Source: Branchiostoma floridae (lineage: Eukaryota; Chordata; Leptocardii; Amphioxiformes; Branchiostomatidae). Taken from it: 64,000 nucleotides of DNA. The notes under the pieces were generated by a model, which was not told the DNA's origin, ran no database searches, and saw only the letters and a program-made list of their open reading frames with translations. Positions 11,900-24,082 of this stretch are shown here, piece by piece (the stretch's first letter is position 1; every line of letters starts with the position of its first letter). The stretch spans positions 25,229,344 through 25,293,343 of the forward strand of contig NC_049984.1 of NCBI RefSeq assembly GCF_000003815.2, given 5' to 3'. The position numbers were made by a program, and so were the translations under genes.

Positions 11900-12470
11900 G
11901 GCCATGTTGATTTGATTATATGGATGACATCCTCCGGGAACTCCAAAACTGATGCGAGCGAATAAAAAAAAAAGTTGCCTTCAGTATGAAATCAAAGTGG
12001 CCAGGAAGGTTGAACATAGGACTAAACACACGTATGGTATACCAACAGTTAGGTGTAGGGACCAGTACATCATACGGGTGCAAAACATTTTTTTCTTCTT
12101 GGACCAATCCGAAAAAAACAGACCTGAAAAAAAGAACAGAGGAACAGGTTTCGTCAATTACAAAATGGACACACTATGTCGGCAGCCATTTGGGGTCTAA
12201 CCGGGGGGCCAAGAAGACAACAAGAGCGAAGTCAAGTAGAGTTTATTGTCAATTGCACCAAGTTTCTACAGTCAAAGGTACAGAGACAGTTAGCCTTTAT
12301 TACATGGAGATGGGATTTTAAAATGCAGTGGGAGTCCAATAATGAATGAATGAATGAAGACCTTGATTGCACATTTTTGCCCCACTGGGCTAAGTACTGG
12401 TCACACGGTAAGAATCACATATATGTAATAATGGAAACAATCATACGCATCTATATATGTAGATGTGCGT

Positions 12471-15400
12471 CTAATCTATTCTAGGAAATTCGACTTCCTC
12501 TCGCTTCTTGGTAATTGTATAAATGTAGCTAGCTGTATGGTTGGTTAGAGTTGGTTTGTCAAAAGCTATCAGGAATATAGATTTCTCTTTACTATTCAAG
12601 TATCTAAAGTGGGGATATTTACTTAACACATAGTCAAATAAAATGCTCCTATCGCTATCATACAAAGGACAATCCATAGTAAAATGTACTTCATCTTCTA
12701 CTTTCCTACAAACTACAAAATTGGCATATTCTTTGATCTAGAGGAGTGTGGTTATGTCTTCCTGATTCGATTCGTAATTTGTGGCAACTGATTCTTAGGT
12801 TTGTGATGGTAGATCTGTGTCGTACATTGGCAATCTTAAGATATTCTTCTTCTTTATAAGATTGTTTTAATAGTCTGTATGTTCGTAGTTTGTTTTTCGC
12901 AGTCGCAACTCTTTTATCGTTGTGGATTTCAGAAAGGTCTGGAAATAAATATCTTTTAAACGTTGATAGATTGATGAAATAATTTGAGGTGTACTTGAGG
13001 CTGTTGACTGGGCGTTTTGCCAGACGAAAGCATAGCCACATTTCTCTAGAGTGTTGCGTACGTCAGAGGCCCAACATTTAGAATCTGATGCTTCTAAATC
13101 CATTTGGCACAAGAGAGCATCTGCTTGAAGGCTGTCAGCTGGCACGTTCTTGCTAAGTCGAATGAAATACTTGATGGTATTTAGGGAGGCCTCCAGATGA
13201 ATGGGGTACCTCCCTAGTTCTGCCTGTGCTGCGAGATTACTAGCTGTTTTGGGGACATTGAGTGAATATTTACAATATTTTAGGTGTACAGATTCAATGG
13301 GACAATTTTTGGGACTTTTGAGAGAGAACCCCATATTTCGGACCCATAAAGTAATATAGGTTTAATGCAAGAGTCGAAAAGCTTGTTTTTAACAGCTAGT
13401 GGGCAATCGGCTTTGTCAAGTGATTGCCTAATGCTAAACAAAGATTTTAGACCCTTGTTTCTTAGATGTTTGTTGTTGGCCTTGAAGGTGCCAGCTGCAC
13501 TTACCACTATACCTAGGTAGCAATATGACATAACAATTTCAATTACATTAACATTAAACAAAAAGAAACAATTCTTTGGTAATCTTCCTCCCTTGGTGAA
13601 GACAATAATCTTGGTCTTTTTTAAATTCACCTTCAGGTTCCAATGTTTACAATATCTTTCTAATCTAACTAGACATGATGCAAGCCTTGTTGAGACTCGG
13701 AAAACAATACAAGATCATCTGCATACAAAAGACACGGTACTTTCCTATTGTGTAAACTAGGAGAGTTGCAACAAATATCATCAAACTCAAAAGTTATATC
13801 GCTAATAAATAAATTAAACAAAGTTGGACTTAAATTACAGCCTTGTCGGACCCCACAGTGAGTTAAAAAAGGCTCTGTAAGGCCGCCGTTGGTTTTAATG
13901 CAATTTGTAGTTTTTGAGTACATGTTTTTTATTGTCTTTAAGAATTTTCCTCCTATTCCAAGGTTGTTTAGTTTGAAAAAAAGACCTGCTCGCCAAACGG
14001 AGTCAAAAGCTTTGCTGAAATCCACAAAACATGCATAAATTTTTGCATTTTTACTTAGGTATTTGCTGACTAAAGTGGTTAAAACAAACAAATTATCAGA
14101 TGTTCTAAAATTTTTCCTAAAACCGGCCTGTTGGGGTTTGAAAAGGCTGTACTGTTCTGCATAATTGACAAGACGATTGTTTAAAATAGAGGTGAATAAT
14201 TTTCCTAAGCAACTAATGATTGATATTCCCCGGTAGTTATCAGGGAGTGAGGTATCGCCAGATTTATGTATGGGTACCATATGGCTGAGGGACCAATCGT
14301 CGGGGAAATAACCGTTCTGTAAGCAGGAGTTAAATAGGTGTAGTAATGGGTTCTGTAGGATTTGTTTACCGCATTTCAACATTTCATTTGTTACCATGTC
14401 GCTGCTACTAGATTTATTGTTCTTTAGGTTTGAGATTGCCGTGTTTAATTCTTCAGCTGTTATCGGGGAGTCTAGTGTGGAGTTTTGGAGGTGTGAGAGG
14501 AGATTGGGGATGTATTTGGGCGTTTACAGGGGTGGAGAGTTCAATTTCAGAATTGTTAATAGCGTCAGTCGAGCGTTTGTCAACTGCACTAAAATGTTCC
14601 AACCACATCTCATTTGATATTTGGGAATTTTGTTGCGTTTTATCTGGTTTAAGTTTGTTAATTAGTTTCCAAAAGGCATTTGGATCTTTTTCCCTAAGGG
14701 AAGAAAGTTGGTCCATGATTTGCTGGTGAAAATCTCTCTTTTTCTTTCTTAATAGTTTTCTATAGTCCTTCTTTCTTCTGAAGAACTTTCCTCTTACATA
14801 CGAGTTTGACGGATTTTCTCAAGTAACGAGGCCAAGTTATTCAATTCGCGTTTCATTTCAGTACAGCTTTTATCGTACCATTTTTTATTTCGGACTTTTT
14901 GTGAACGCTTTTTATTGACTCTTACATATAATGATTTGTGCCCGACGTCCCTTAGCACTGAGTTTAAGTCGGAAACGTAGTTTTCAATATCTGTCTTTGC
15001 GTTTTTTGTTTCTTTTACTGACATAGCGTTTAACTTGTCTATTATATGAGGTTGGCTAAGGGATTCAAGAAATTTTTGTGCTGAGTTTTCGTTCCAACGG
15101 AATCGTTTCGGGAGTGGTTTTGTGTTTGGATTTTTATTTTTTGTCTTGTTGTTGTGGATAAGTGGCGCTGTGCGAATTATAACTGATAGCATGTTATGGT
15201 CGGAATATATGGTTAGGGGGTTTACGCGAAATAGAGATATGTGTTCAAATATTGGCTGGCTGGCAATCATATAGTCTACGGTACTACTTCCGTTAGGTTG
15301 GTGGCAAGTAAAATTGCCCTGCAAGTCACCGGCTACTCTACCGTTAAGGACTCTAAGATTCGCTTGAATACACAAGTCAGTAAGAAATCTGCCGAACTTA

Positions 15401-15989
15401 TTAGGAGGAGCTTTATCCATATGTTGTCTGTCCTGATTATGACTTGAGGGGTTGTTTGGTATGTTTTCCTGAAAGGTGTCGTCTTCTACAAAGTCATTTA
15501 AATTTCCAAGTCGGGAGTTAAAGTCACCACCTAGAAGCCCTCGGTATTATATTTTGAAATCTCCTCTTCTAGGATTTCGATCACGTGGTTTTCTGCAAAT
15601 TTGTGAGTTTTAGATGTACTTGGACTGATATAAACGGAACAGATAAACAGATCTTTGGATAACCCCAGTAGCTTTCAATCTACTCGCACCCAGAGAACAT
15701 CTGTCGATTTTGATGGTAGCTGTTTAACATAATGTTTGTATTGGTCTTTAAAGAAAAATATTATACCTCCAGAATACCGTCTAGCTCGTTTGTTCTTTTC
15801 CCGATGTAAGTGAAAGTAACTGTAGTTAGGGATGTTGAGTTTTGTTTTGTCAGAGCTCCACGTCTCAATAAGCGAGATAAAGTCGAAATTATTTACATTG
15901 GACAAGAAATCTAAATCATCTAATTTTGATCCTAAACCGTGTACGTTCCAACAACAGAAACTCTTATTTCCTCCTGGAAACACCTTCAT
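12471..15989 (-). pseudogene. LINE A ORF2 (endonuclease, reverse transcriptase), broken
   Basis: Pieces in order on the minus strand: 15989-15675 endonuclease start (WNVHGLGSKLDD, ETW); 15420-14794 endonuclease end with the SDH motif (here YSDHN); 14716-14453 linker; 14397-13669 reverse transcriptase (DFSKAFDSVW, GVRQGCNLSP, YADD); 13630-12471 thumb and C-terminal region in several frames. It aligns with the intact ORF2 at 34393-37962 along its length. Several frameshifts make it inactive. Confidence 0.85.
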
Positions 15990-16227
15990 ATCAGAGACGG
16001 TTCAAAGAAATGTAAAAAATTAAAATAGTGTCCTTATCCTAGCCGAATCTACAACAGTTAACAACTACAGATATGCATTATTGTCATCATAATTTTTAAA
16101 TCCTATTTCTAACTAAGCAGTTACTAATTAATACTAAATCGCTAAAAGTATTAGTACATGTACAAAGTGAAAAATATACATTATATGAATGTGTTACAAA
16201 ATACTATCTTTTCGGATGTATCTACCT

Positions 16228-18958
16228 CTACCACATGGAAGGAGGCCCTCTCCACGGCGTACCAGGTTGCCACAACCAGGCTGGGGGCTGGAACTGGTGT
16301 TTTGAGTTCTGGGCCGAACAAGGGTAGTTGTCGGGAAAGCGTCCACTTTTTCCTACGGGGTGGCTGGGCGTGGGGAAGAACGGAGACATCCCCCATGCTC
16401 CGGGTTGATGGTTGAGAGGCGGTAGGTGAGGCGGTGCTCTCCACGGTCCAACCGGCGGAGGTCCCCACGGTCCCACCGGCGGAGGTCCCCACGGTCCCAC
16501 GGGCGGAGGTCCCCATGGTCCCGTGGGCGGGGGTCCCCACGGTCCCACGGGCGGATGGAGTCCGAAAGGAGGCGGTCGGCGGTCGGGTCCAGGGCAGCGG
16601 TCGGATGATCCATTGACCGGGTTATCCGAAGAGGAGTGGTTAGATGACCGGCGATCCTGGCTTGGAGCTGAAGAATGTTCCTGTTTACGTGCTGGCTGGG
16701 TTTGTGGGGGTGGGCACGAACGGGTAGAAGGTTCTGGGGGCCCACCTGCCGGTGCACCGAGCACAGCGTCCCTGTACGAATGATTTGGCGTGGTTCGCTT
16801 AGGGCTCGTTGCAAATTGATCGCTGCCTACAGGTTGGCTCCCTCTACTCTGGTACTGGCCCAGACCAATGAGAGAATTGACAGTTCTCTTGATGTTGGCA
16901 GCAAGAACACGAGTACCATTTCTGTTCAAGTGGTACCCGTCAGAATTGAACAGGGATTTCTTGATACTAGTAGTTCCTGAGTAGGAGAAGTTCGAGTTGT
17001 CCGTGATATGTACATAGCTCGTCTCATCTGCGACCACTTTTAGGAATGCGTTCACGTTGTCACCTATGGTTTGGAGGTTGGGGTCGTCCGTTGGGAGAAT
17101 GGGAGACAGAACAATGTGAGACTGTAGATACTTGTCATGTGTGATCTGGACAAGTTCACGGAACCCTTCGAATACAGTTGTTGGGTCACGGGCGTCTCGT
17201 ACATCATTCGTCCCCACATGGAAGAGTATGGTCTTGGGGTCCGGGAGGGTTGATGTTTGAATGTAGTCGATGGCTTCTCTTAGGTTGAAGGTTAGCTCCT
17301 TTGTAACTCTTTTGTTGGGGTACAGAATGTCAGTTTTTAGTGGCCTTGTGTTGGAATCACCCAGGATTAAGAGATCAAGCTGGGCGTCATTGTTTTGCTG
17401 ATTGGAGCTGGCTTTGTTGTGTTGATTGTTGGCCATTGTGTCATTCTGTGAAGACTTTCTGTCCCTTTTTTCTGTCTCTGGCTTTGTTGTATTGATTGTT
17501 GGCCATTGTGTCATTCTGTGAAGACTTTCTGTCTCTTGTCACACAAGGAAGCTAGTTTGGTTCACAATGGGTACGGCGGGTTTCACGCGGAGACTGGTTT
17601 GGTTGAGAATGGGCACGGCGGGGCAAACACGAAGACTCGTTGTTATTGCTGTGTTTTACGCTTCCATGTGAAATGCCATCGTTAGAGTCGAGAACTTGAA
17701 ACCTATTATGAACAGAAATAGTTGCTTCATGTAATAGTCTTTCAGCGCGATCTGAGTTTGACTCTGAGGTTTGAGTTTCAACAGTGCTCGTCTGGCGTTT
17801 CAAGTTGGTCGCTTCAGCTTTTCGCACTGCTGTAGATAGCCTCTCATGTCTCTCTTCTAATGATTTGACCTTGAGTTCAAGCTCACTCTTTTCTTTGTCC
17901 AGGCGTGAAATTTCACTCGAAAGTCTTTCTTTCTCTTCCGTAGTAAAGCCATCACATGTATGGGGCCGCTCACATCATGATTTTACTCTGGCTTCGATAG
18001 CAGAAAGCTTATGCATTACGGAGTCTTCGAACAATTTCTTGTCAGTGATACAGTTTGCGAGACACGTTTCGAGCTTAGTCATACTCTCTTGAACAATAGA
18101 GTAATCAGGGGTGACGCTCGTGTTCGCCATGTTGAATTCATCATGGTCACCTGTAGGGCCAGTTTGACTTTCCGTGCCATTGACATTGTTGCTGTTGACA
18201 TCCAGAAGAGCTTTAGGCACCGTGTTACACGCACAAATGTCCGATTCTACTGGATCTTGACACGTAGGACAGGGTGGGAGGTTTACAGCGACTGATGCAG
18301 GGCTCGCCGGTGTAGAGTTCGTGTCGGGCTCCGGCATTGACGCTTCTATGTGAGCATTGCCATTGGAGTTGTTAGGAGAGAGACTAGTTACTGTCTTCTT
18401 CAGCTCGGGATAGTCTTCGGCAAACCACAGTAGATACGCGGAGCCTTGAATCTGTAGTTTCTGGGTAGTTTCGAAGAATTTGATACTGACTGATCCCACA
18501 GGTTGGCCTGACCTAGTGTCTACAAATGATGTTTTGATCTGGTGGCCATTTTCTTCCTTGTCTCCGACTGTGGGTAGGGTCCTGTAGTGTTCCTCGCATG
18601 TTTTCAGCCACGGATTGGTAAGATGTTTGGGGAGGTAGATGGTGACGCTTTGCTTATTAAGCTGTACTTGGTAGTCAGTTCTTTCTTTGCTGATTTTTAC
18701 GGCCTTGGTAGAATTCGAAGCAGGCAGGCCAGCGTCATAATGTTGTCTTCTAGCGGCGTCGGCCAAAACGACAAAAGCCTTGCTTACCTCCCGATATCTG
18801 GTGTCCGCTTCCTTGAACAGAGGATCTTTTTTGCCAAGTTTGGAGGCGTTTTCGTAGTTAGCGACCTCCTTCTTGTAAGCCTCGGTGATATATTCTTTAC
18901 TGGCGTCGGACGCGACTCCTAGTGTGAGGTAGAGTTGAACCTCGCTGTTGTCCGCCAT
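16228..18958 (-). pseudogene. LINE A ORF1 (J-like, coiled coil, SGNH esterase-like), broken
   Basis: Start chosen at ATG 18958-18956 (context ACATGGCGG); the longer open frame to 19600 only reads back into foreign DNA. Residues 8-75 read like a J domain (YLTLGVASDAS, then EVSKAFVVLADAARRQHYD) but lack the HPD tripeptide. A GSAYLLWF motif and a partial CPTC...CAC zinc site follow. A TGA at 17977 breaks the frame. A coiled-coil segment continues in another frame (17827-17552). The rest (17514-16228) has GDSN, GTND and DGYHL, the SGNH hydrolase blocks, then repeated GPWGPPPV units. A 71-bp tandem duplication lies at 17408-17540. Confidence 0.75.
16440..16560 (-). repeat. 24-bp tandem repeat encoding GPWGPPPV
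   Basis: About five to six copies of a GTGGGACCGTGGGGACCTCC-type unit in the proline-rich C-terminal part of LINE A ORF1. LINE C ORF1 is also proline-rich there, but without such regular repeats. Confidence 0.8.
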
Positions 18959-19269
18959 GTCGTCCGGCTTGGGTCCGCTTGGGTCGGTCCGCTTGGGTCT
19001 GAATTTGTCTAAAACTCGAGTAAGAACTTTTGCAAACACTTTTGAATTAACTACTGCATACACAGCTAGGAAAGGACACAAAATGCAATTTTTCAGCAGG
19101 AGCGCGTAACCACGCGTCCTATCTCTGCCGCCATCTTGAATAGATCCACCAAACAGATTTCTTTGTAGCAAAATTGACCAATTACCATTCTTTGAGCATT
19201 GCCAGTTCTCAAGTTTCCACAGACATTCAGGTCCAGGTTCATGTCCGGACCTGGAGATGATCGTCTGGA

Positions 19270-19411
19270 CCTGAATTTTCTGTACTGGTACCTCCCCCAA
19301 CTGTTGCGCCCCGAACCGTGCCTTGCCCCAAACCGTGCCTAGGCACGGTTTGGGGCAAGGCACGGTTCGGGGCGCAACAGTTGGGGGAGGTACCAGTACA
19401 GAAAATTCAGG
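19270..19411. repeat. perfect 142-bp palindrome
   Basis: 71-nt arms meet at CCT|AGG between 19340 and 19341, with no mismatch by eye. The inner 39 or so bases of each arm are the end of the fold-back element (CCCCGAACCGTGCC-type). The outer 32 or so are host Harbinger-like sequence (TGTACTGGTACCTCCCCC), so the duplication extends past the element border. Confidence 0.95.
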
Positions 19412-20591
19412 CGGGGACTGCCCAGTATCGCGCCCAATCGCGCACAGTTCTGGGCACACAGGGGACCGTGTCCCATACTGTGCTTTGGGGCGGAGCTTAG
19501 TGTTTTTAGGGGAGGAGTCTGTCCAACGTGCTTTTTTTCCTGCAGCCCCGCCATCTTTGTTTTCGGGGCGCTGTGATGAGGAAGAATCAACGTAATTCAC
19601 GCTCGTCTTGGAGCAGTTACAGACTTAGAGTTGATGTAGCAAAGACACGGATGTCATAGCACTATATATATCCAAGACTATTGATTTAACCACAAGGCGC
19701 GGTTCGGGGTAAATACGGATTCAGTTCACTGTGTCAGACCTCAGTGCACAATATNNNNNNNNNNNNNNNNNNNNNNNNNNNNNNNNNNNNNNNNNNNNNN
19801 NNNNNNNNNNNNNNNNNNNNNNNNNNNNNNNNNNNNNNNNNNNNNNNNNNNNNNAGTTGCCAATGTTTCTAGAGGCATTCAGTGGCACGTACAGTGCCGG
19901 AGCTCGGGTGGATGCTGTGGACGTGAGTTCGAGATCATGCTAGCTCGGCAGGCTGGGTTTGGCGCACGCGGGAACTGCCCCAAACCGTGCCTAAGCACGG
20001 TTTCGGGCAAAACACGGTTCGGGGCACAAACTGTGCCTCAGATTGTGTGCTGAGGTCTGACACAACGAACTGAATCATTAAGGCTTGGAGACTTGATCAA
20101 GGTGCAGCTGGACGTTGTCATGTTTATATGTGGTATATTTTGTAACATAAATGGAATGCACTATAAACGTGCTAAATTCTGTGTCTTCGATGCACAATTT
20201 TATGGATAAAAATCATATAGTGGGAATCAAAAAGGACAAGATGTTCAACCTGCATTCTAATTTGATAAATTTCCCGCTATCTGTATAACATATTGTATTC
20301 ATCAGCGTGCAATTACCTCTGTGTACTAACTTGCAATAAAAATAACTTATTTTAAGATTAACATTTGGTCCGCCAAAGTGCCAGACTTTTCCAAGTCCCG
20401 AAACAAAATCTCGCAAGATCTTGCAAGATCAAGCCTTATTTGGAAACATGGGCGTGAATAATTAGTTATCACTACCCCGTCAGTCATAGTGATTGACAGC
20501 GCTTCTGGGCTCAGACCTGGGCAGTCGGGCTGTGCCCCGTTCCGTGCCTGAATGGGCACGGAATGGGGCAGGCACGGGTTGGGGCATAACA
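19302..20591. mobile_element. fold-back type element with iterated GGCACGGTTYGGGGC motif
   Basis: Inserted between CTCCCCCAAC and AACCAACAATAG of the Harbinger-like host; the intact copy at 9830 shows the empty site. Ends are inverted (TGTTGCGCCCC and GGGGCATAACA). Hairpins built from GGCACGGTTTGGGGC-type motifs occur at the left end, near 19978-20030 and near 20530-20580. An inner inverted pair (19718-19754 with 20040-20077, core GTCAGACCTCAG) flanks the N gap. No transposase is seen. Confidence 0.7.
19755..19854. other. assembly gap (100 N)
   Basis: Run of exactly 100 N, so its size is probably nominal. It sits between inverted repeats, a hairpin-prone place. Confidence 0.99.
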
Positions 20592-20973
20592 CCAACCAAC
20601 AATAGATTTTTTTTTTCTTTCTGTCCTTTCACATCTTATTCTTTGACTTTAGATTCATTTTGGCTTTCTATGACATTAGTTATCTGTTTTCTGATACTTT
20701 TTTTCAATCTACGGAATATTTGTGCTCATTGTACAGCTGCTTTGCACAATTTTGGAAATGGCCGAAAATTGGTACGAGCGCGGATGTCATCCATATAATC
20801 AAATCAACGTGGTCTCATGGTTTAAAAAGTTAACTTGATAACCAAAAGGTGAAGAAACAAGAGAGATCTTACGAATTTTGATTTTTGAAAAGATGGACCT
20901 GGAACAATTTTTGTCTCGTATTATCACTCGCTCCGTCACTTTAGTTGTATTAGCACACCTATACACATAGTAA

Positions 20974-21046
20974 TGTATCGTGGCGTAGTGGATTAACGAA
21001 TAGACATTTTAACTTATGGTCTCGGGTTCTAATCCACGTTGGTGTA
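20974..21046 (+). other. tRNA-like sequence with pol III A and B boxes
   Basis: TGGCGTAGTGG (20981-20991) fits an A box and GGTTCTAATCC (21025-21035) fits a B box with one deviation. The 44-base spacing is normal for a tRNA. The T-stem and acceptor stem pair poorly, so this is more likely a tRNA-derived SINE head or tRNA pseudogene than a working tRNA. Confidence 0.35.
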
Positions 21047-21476
21047 CTTTTGTTTTCGATAATATTTCACTATTTATCACTTATACGGTCGTTCATATTG
21101 AAAGTTTGCCTTCATAAGGGTTTGCTTCTTGTGTACATTTCATAATAACCTTCTTGATGCTATCTATTTGTGCTATTTCTGTGTATTCATTGAAATATAT
21201 TGAAGTTATACTGGTAGTTTATTGTCGAAACATTACAGATCTGGCGGTGTGGTTTACAAAAATTTATTCGCAACAAGTCTGTATGTGAAAATTAAACAAA
21301 TGGAAGAGAGACCTTGCAGACTATCCTAGTTAAATAGGCACAATATACAGTCTTCATACATACATTGTGACGTTAGTTGTATTTCGAAAATTGAACGTAA
21401 AAGTATCATGGTACGCAGTTCTAACTCAGTACAAGGTAAGAATGCGGCTTAGTGCATTATAAGATATACGTCCGAC
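21047..21476. other. unassigned stretch
   Basis: No gene or element recognised up to the second gap. Confidence 0.4.
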
Positions 21477-21576
21477 NNNNNNNNNNNNNNNNNNNNNNNN
21501 NNNNNNNNNNNNNNNNNNNNNNNNNNNNNNNNNNNNNNNNNNNNNNNNNNNNNNNNNNNNNNNNNNNNNNNNNNNN
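21477..21576. other. assembly gap (100 N)
   Basis: Run of exactly 100 N. The LINE C 3' end fragment begins right after it. Confidence 0.99.
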
Positions 21577-21720
21577 ATGGCAAATTTTTGCCCGTGGGCT
21601 ATTTGCAGGTAACATACAAGATTCCACCAGTGTAAAATACAATATCACAAGTGTCTACTCTAGTCTAAAACTAGTAATTAAAAGAAAACTTGACGAAAAA
21701 TCGTTAATCAACAGACAATA
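21577..21720 (-). mobile_element. 3'UTR fragment of the LINE C family
   Basis: Its reverse complement matches 37975-38082, the 3'UTR of the intact LINE, including TTTTAGACTAGAGTAGACAC and AGCCCACGGGCAA. The copy starts at the assembly gap, so its true extent is hidden. Confidence 0.8.
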
Positions 21721-21902
21721 GGTGTGAACTATTCATCCCTGTCCTTTGCGTGCCACTAGATCAGTACGTGGTAATTGGGTACTTTGCATGTGAAGAAATC
21801 GACTTAAAGGCGTGTCCTCGCTAGAAATCTACTGGTTGTGTTTTAGTAACGAGCCCCACTCCAGTCTGGATAGGGTTAAGGGTTTCACAACGTGTTGCAT
21901 CT

Positions 21903-24073
21903 GGGTTGGCGGAAACGGCTGCCCGGTCGGTCGGCGGAAAGCCGCTGCCCGGTCCGGTCCGGAGGTTGATTTGGGGGGTTTCGAGTGTACCAAATGTAAA
22001 CAACATGGCTTGCTGTCGCAACAGTAATTTAGGTGCATATCTCCGACAGTGTAGGCTGACCCTACGTTGAACAGTACCAACACTAGTTTTATATTTATAT
22101 ACTCTGAAATAAGAAAACTGTAGGTTGGATTGATTGGATTGTGTAATTCATCGGAGGTTTATGGCATTCCATGCGGCGCCCATTAGGTCGTTGACCCCGA
22201 AATACGCAGCGTGTGTAGACACTTGGATATGTGTGAGGGGGTTGGCGGAAACGGCTGCCCGGTCGGTCGGCGGAAACCGCTGCCCGGTCTGGTCCGGAGG
22301 TTGATTTGGGGGGTTTCGAGTGTACCAAATGGCTTGCTGTCGCAAAACTAATTTAGGTGCATTTCTCGTGTAGGCTGACCCTACGTTGAACAGTAGCACT
22401 AATATCGTAAACATTACCGTAATTACCGTAATAACGGCGTAATTTCGATCTTATACACGTTTACAGTAAACACCAGATTTAGTTGATGCCAGCCCATTAA
22501 CGCTTATATGGCTTATAAGGTCGATAATGAGCCGCGTCTCCTCACCGTAAGAACTGATTAGCGCCTTGACTTTTTTTTCGAAAATGTTATCCCCAACACT
22601 AGTTTTATATTCATATACTCTGAAATAAGAAAACGGTAGGTTGTATTGATTTGATTGTGTAATTCATCGGAGGTTTTCGGCATTCCAGGCGGCGCACATT
22701 AGGTCGCACATGGACATGTGTGAGGCGCTTCCAATAGGGGACAGTAGTAAACTTTATCATTACTTTTTCTTTGGAATAGCTTTAGACAAATAAGATGTGG
22801 GCATTGATCAGAGTATGAGTCATTCGTGTTGAAGATTAATTGCTAATTAAAAAGTTTTCTCGAGCCGACCATGGACACATTGTTTATCGCGGTGTTATTT
22901 GGGCTCTAGCTGCTCTGCCGATCTGAGACTGGATGGGATTCTGCTGACTTTTAGTGCTTTGGCCACGAACACATTTGTTTAAATCTTTATTATCGGCGGG
23001 TTTCTTCATTTCCAACATGTGAGAAAATAGTATCGTGATCAATCAAAGAATTGCAGTTTCAGGCTGTTTGATTAATAATTAATTATGTTCTCATTAATAT
23101 TCCGTCTACGCGGTATTCAAAAGATTAATATTCTTAATATTACCGACCTCTCTCCACGTGATAGCGCCCCGTAAATACGGCCGTAATTACGACCGGATTT
23201 ACAGCATGTAGACGATTACCCTCGTCGTAATTTAGATACAGAATACTACCAGCCATTTTCCAACCAAAACCCCGTCCAAAATTTCGACACGGTTTTGCAT
23301 ACGTTTATTCTACGATGAGTGTATGTTTAATATTGAGATTACAATGCTTTCTGCTGCAAAAAGGCACAGCTGCACTAGATACCTTACTCTGCTGTATGCA
23401 ATACTCGAAACCCCCAAAACCAACCTCCGGACCGGAACGGGCAGGGGTTTCCGCCGACGGACTGGGCAGCCGTTTCCGCCAACCCATGTGTGAGGCGCTT
23501 CTAATAGGGGACAGTAGTAAAGTTTATCATTACTTGCTCTTCGGAATAGCTTTAGACAAATAAGATGTGGGCATTGATCAGAGTATGAGTCATTCGTGTT
23601 GAAGATTAATTGCTAATCAAAATTTTTTCTCGAGCCGACTGTGGCCACGTTGTTTATCGCGGTGTTATTTGGGCTCTAGCTGCTCTGCCAATCTGAGACT
23701 GGATGGGATTCTTCTTAATTTAATATTACCGACCGCTCTCCACGTGATACCGTCCGTAAATACGGCCGTAATTATGATCGGATTTACAACATGTACACGA
23801 TTACCCTCGTCGTAATTTAGATACAGAACACTACCAGCCGTTTTCCAACCAAAACTCCGTCCAAACTTTCGACACGGTTTTGTATACAAATGTACGTTTA
23901 TTCTACGATGAGTGTATGTTTAATATTGAGATTACAATGCTTTCTGCTGCAAGAAGGCGCAGCAGCACTAGATACCTTACTCTGCTGTATGCAATACTCG
24001 AACCCCCCCAAACCAACCTCTTGACCGGACCGGGGTTTCCGCCGACCGACCGGGCAGCCGTTTCCGCCAACCC
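21903..24073. mobile_element. outer Mutator-like TIR element with 9-bp target duplication
   Basis: Begins GGGTTGGCGGAAACGGCTGC and ends with the inverse. GTTGCATCT is repeated at 21894-21902 and 24074-24082. TIRs are about 85 bp. A 9-bp duplication with long TIRs starting GG suits MULE/Mutator elements. Non-autonomous, with no transposase frame. A sibling is inserted inside at 22239-23485; without it the element is about 0.9 kb. Confidence 0.8.
22239..23485. mobile_element. sibling Mutator-like element nested in the outer copy
   Basis: Same TIRs as the outer copy. ATGTGTGAGG is repeated at 22229-22238 and 23486-23495. The matching stretch inside this element (near 22718-22735) reads ATGTGTGAGG then CGCTTCC without interruption, showing the pre-insertion site. 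The body carries GCGGTGTTATTTGGGCTC and TACGGCCGTAATTAC-type sequence shared with the outer copy. Confidence 0.8.
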
Positions 24074-24082
24074 GTTGCATCT

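Larger units (their letters stand above)
12341..19138 (-). mobile_element. LINE A: near full-length non-LTR retrotransposon, inactive
   Basis: Minus strand, about 6.8 kb, 5' end near 19138 and 3' end at a (TGAA)n tail (12341-12357 on the + strand). It encodes an ORF1 (J-domain-like region, coiled coil, SGNH esterase-like domain, proline-rich end) and an ORF2 (endonuclease, RT, Cys/His C-terminus). Both are broken by frameshifts and stops. It lies in the Harbinger-like element, with AATA at both junctions as a possible target duplication. Esterase-type ORF1 points to the CR1/L2 group; the clade cannot be settled by eye. Confidence 0.8.
11900..20814. mobile_element. second Harbinger-like element, split by a LINE and a fold-back element
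   Basis: Left end (11900-12340) and right end (20592-20814) match the intact copy at 9211-10086 almost base for base. The middle is interrupted by LINE A (12341-19138) and by a fold-back element (19302-20591). Flanks are TAA on the left and TCA on the right. The intact copy therefore gives the empty-site sequence for both nested insertions. Confidence 0.75.

Noticed and set aside
19000-19600. N-terminal extension of LINE A ORF1 up to 19600
   Set aside because: It reads through the LINE 5' border into the Harbinger-like host and the palindrome, so the start at 18958 is preferred.
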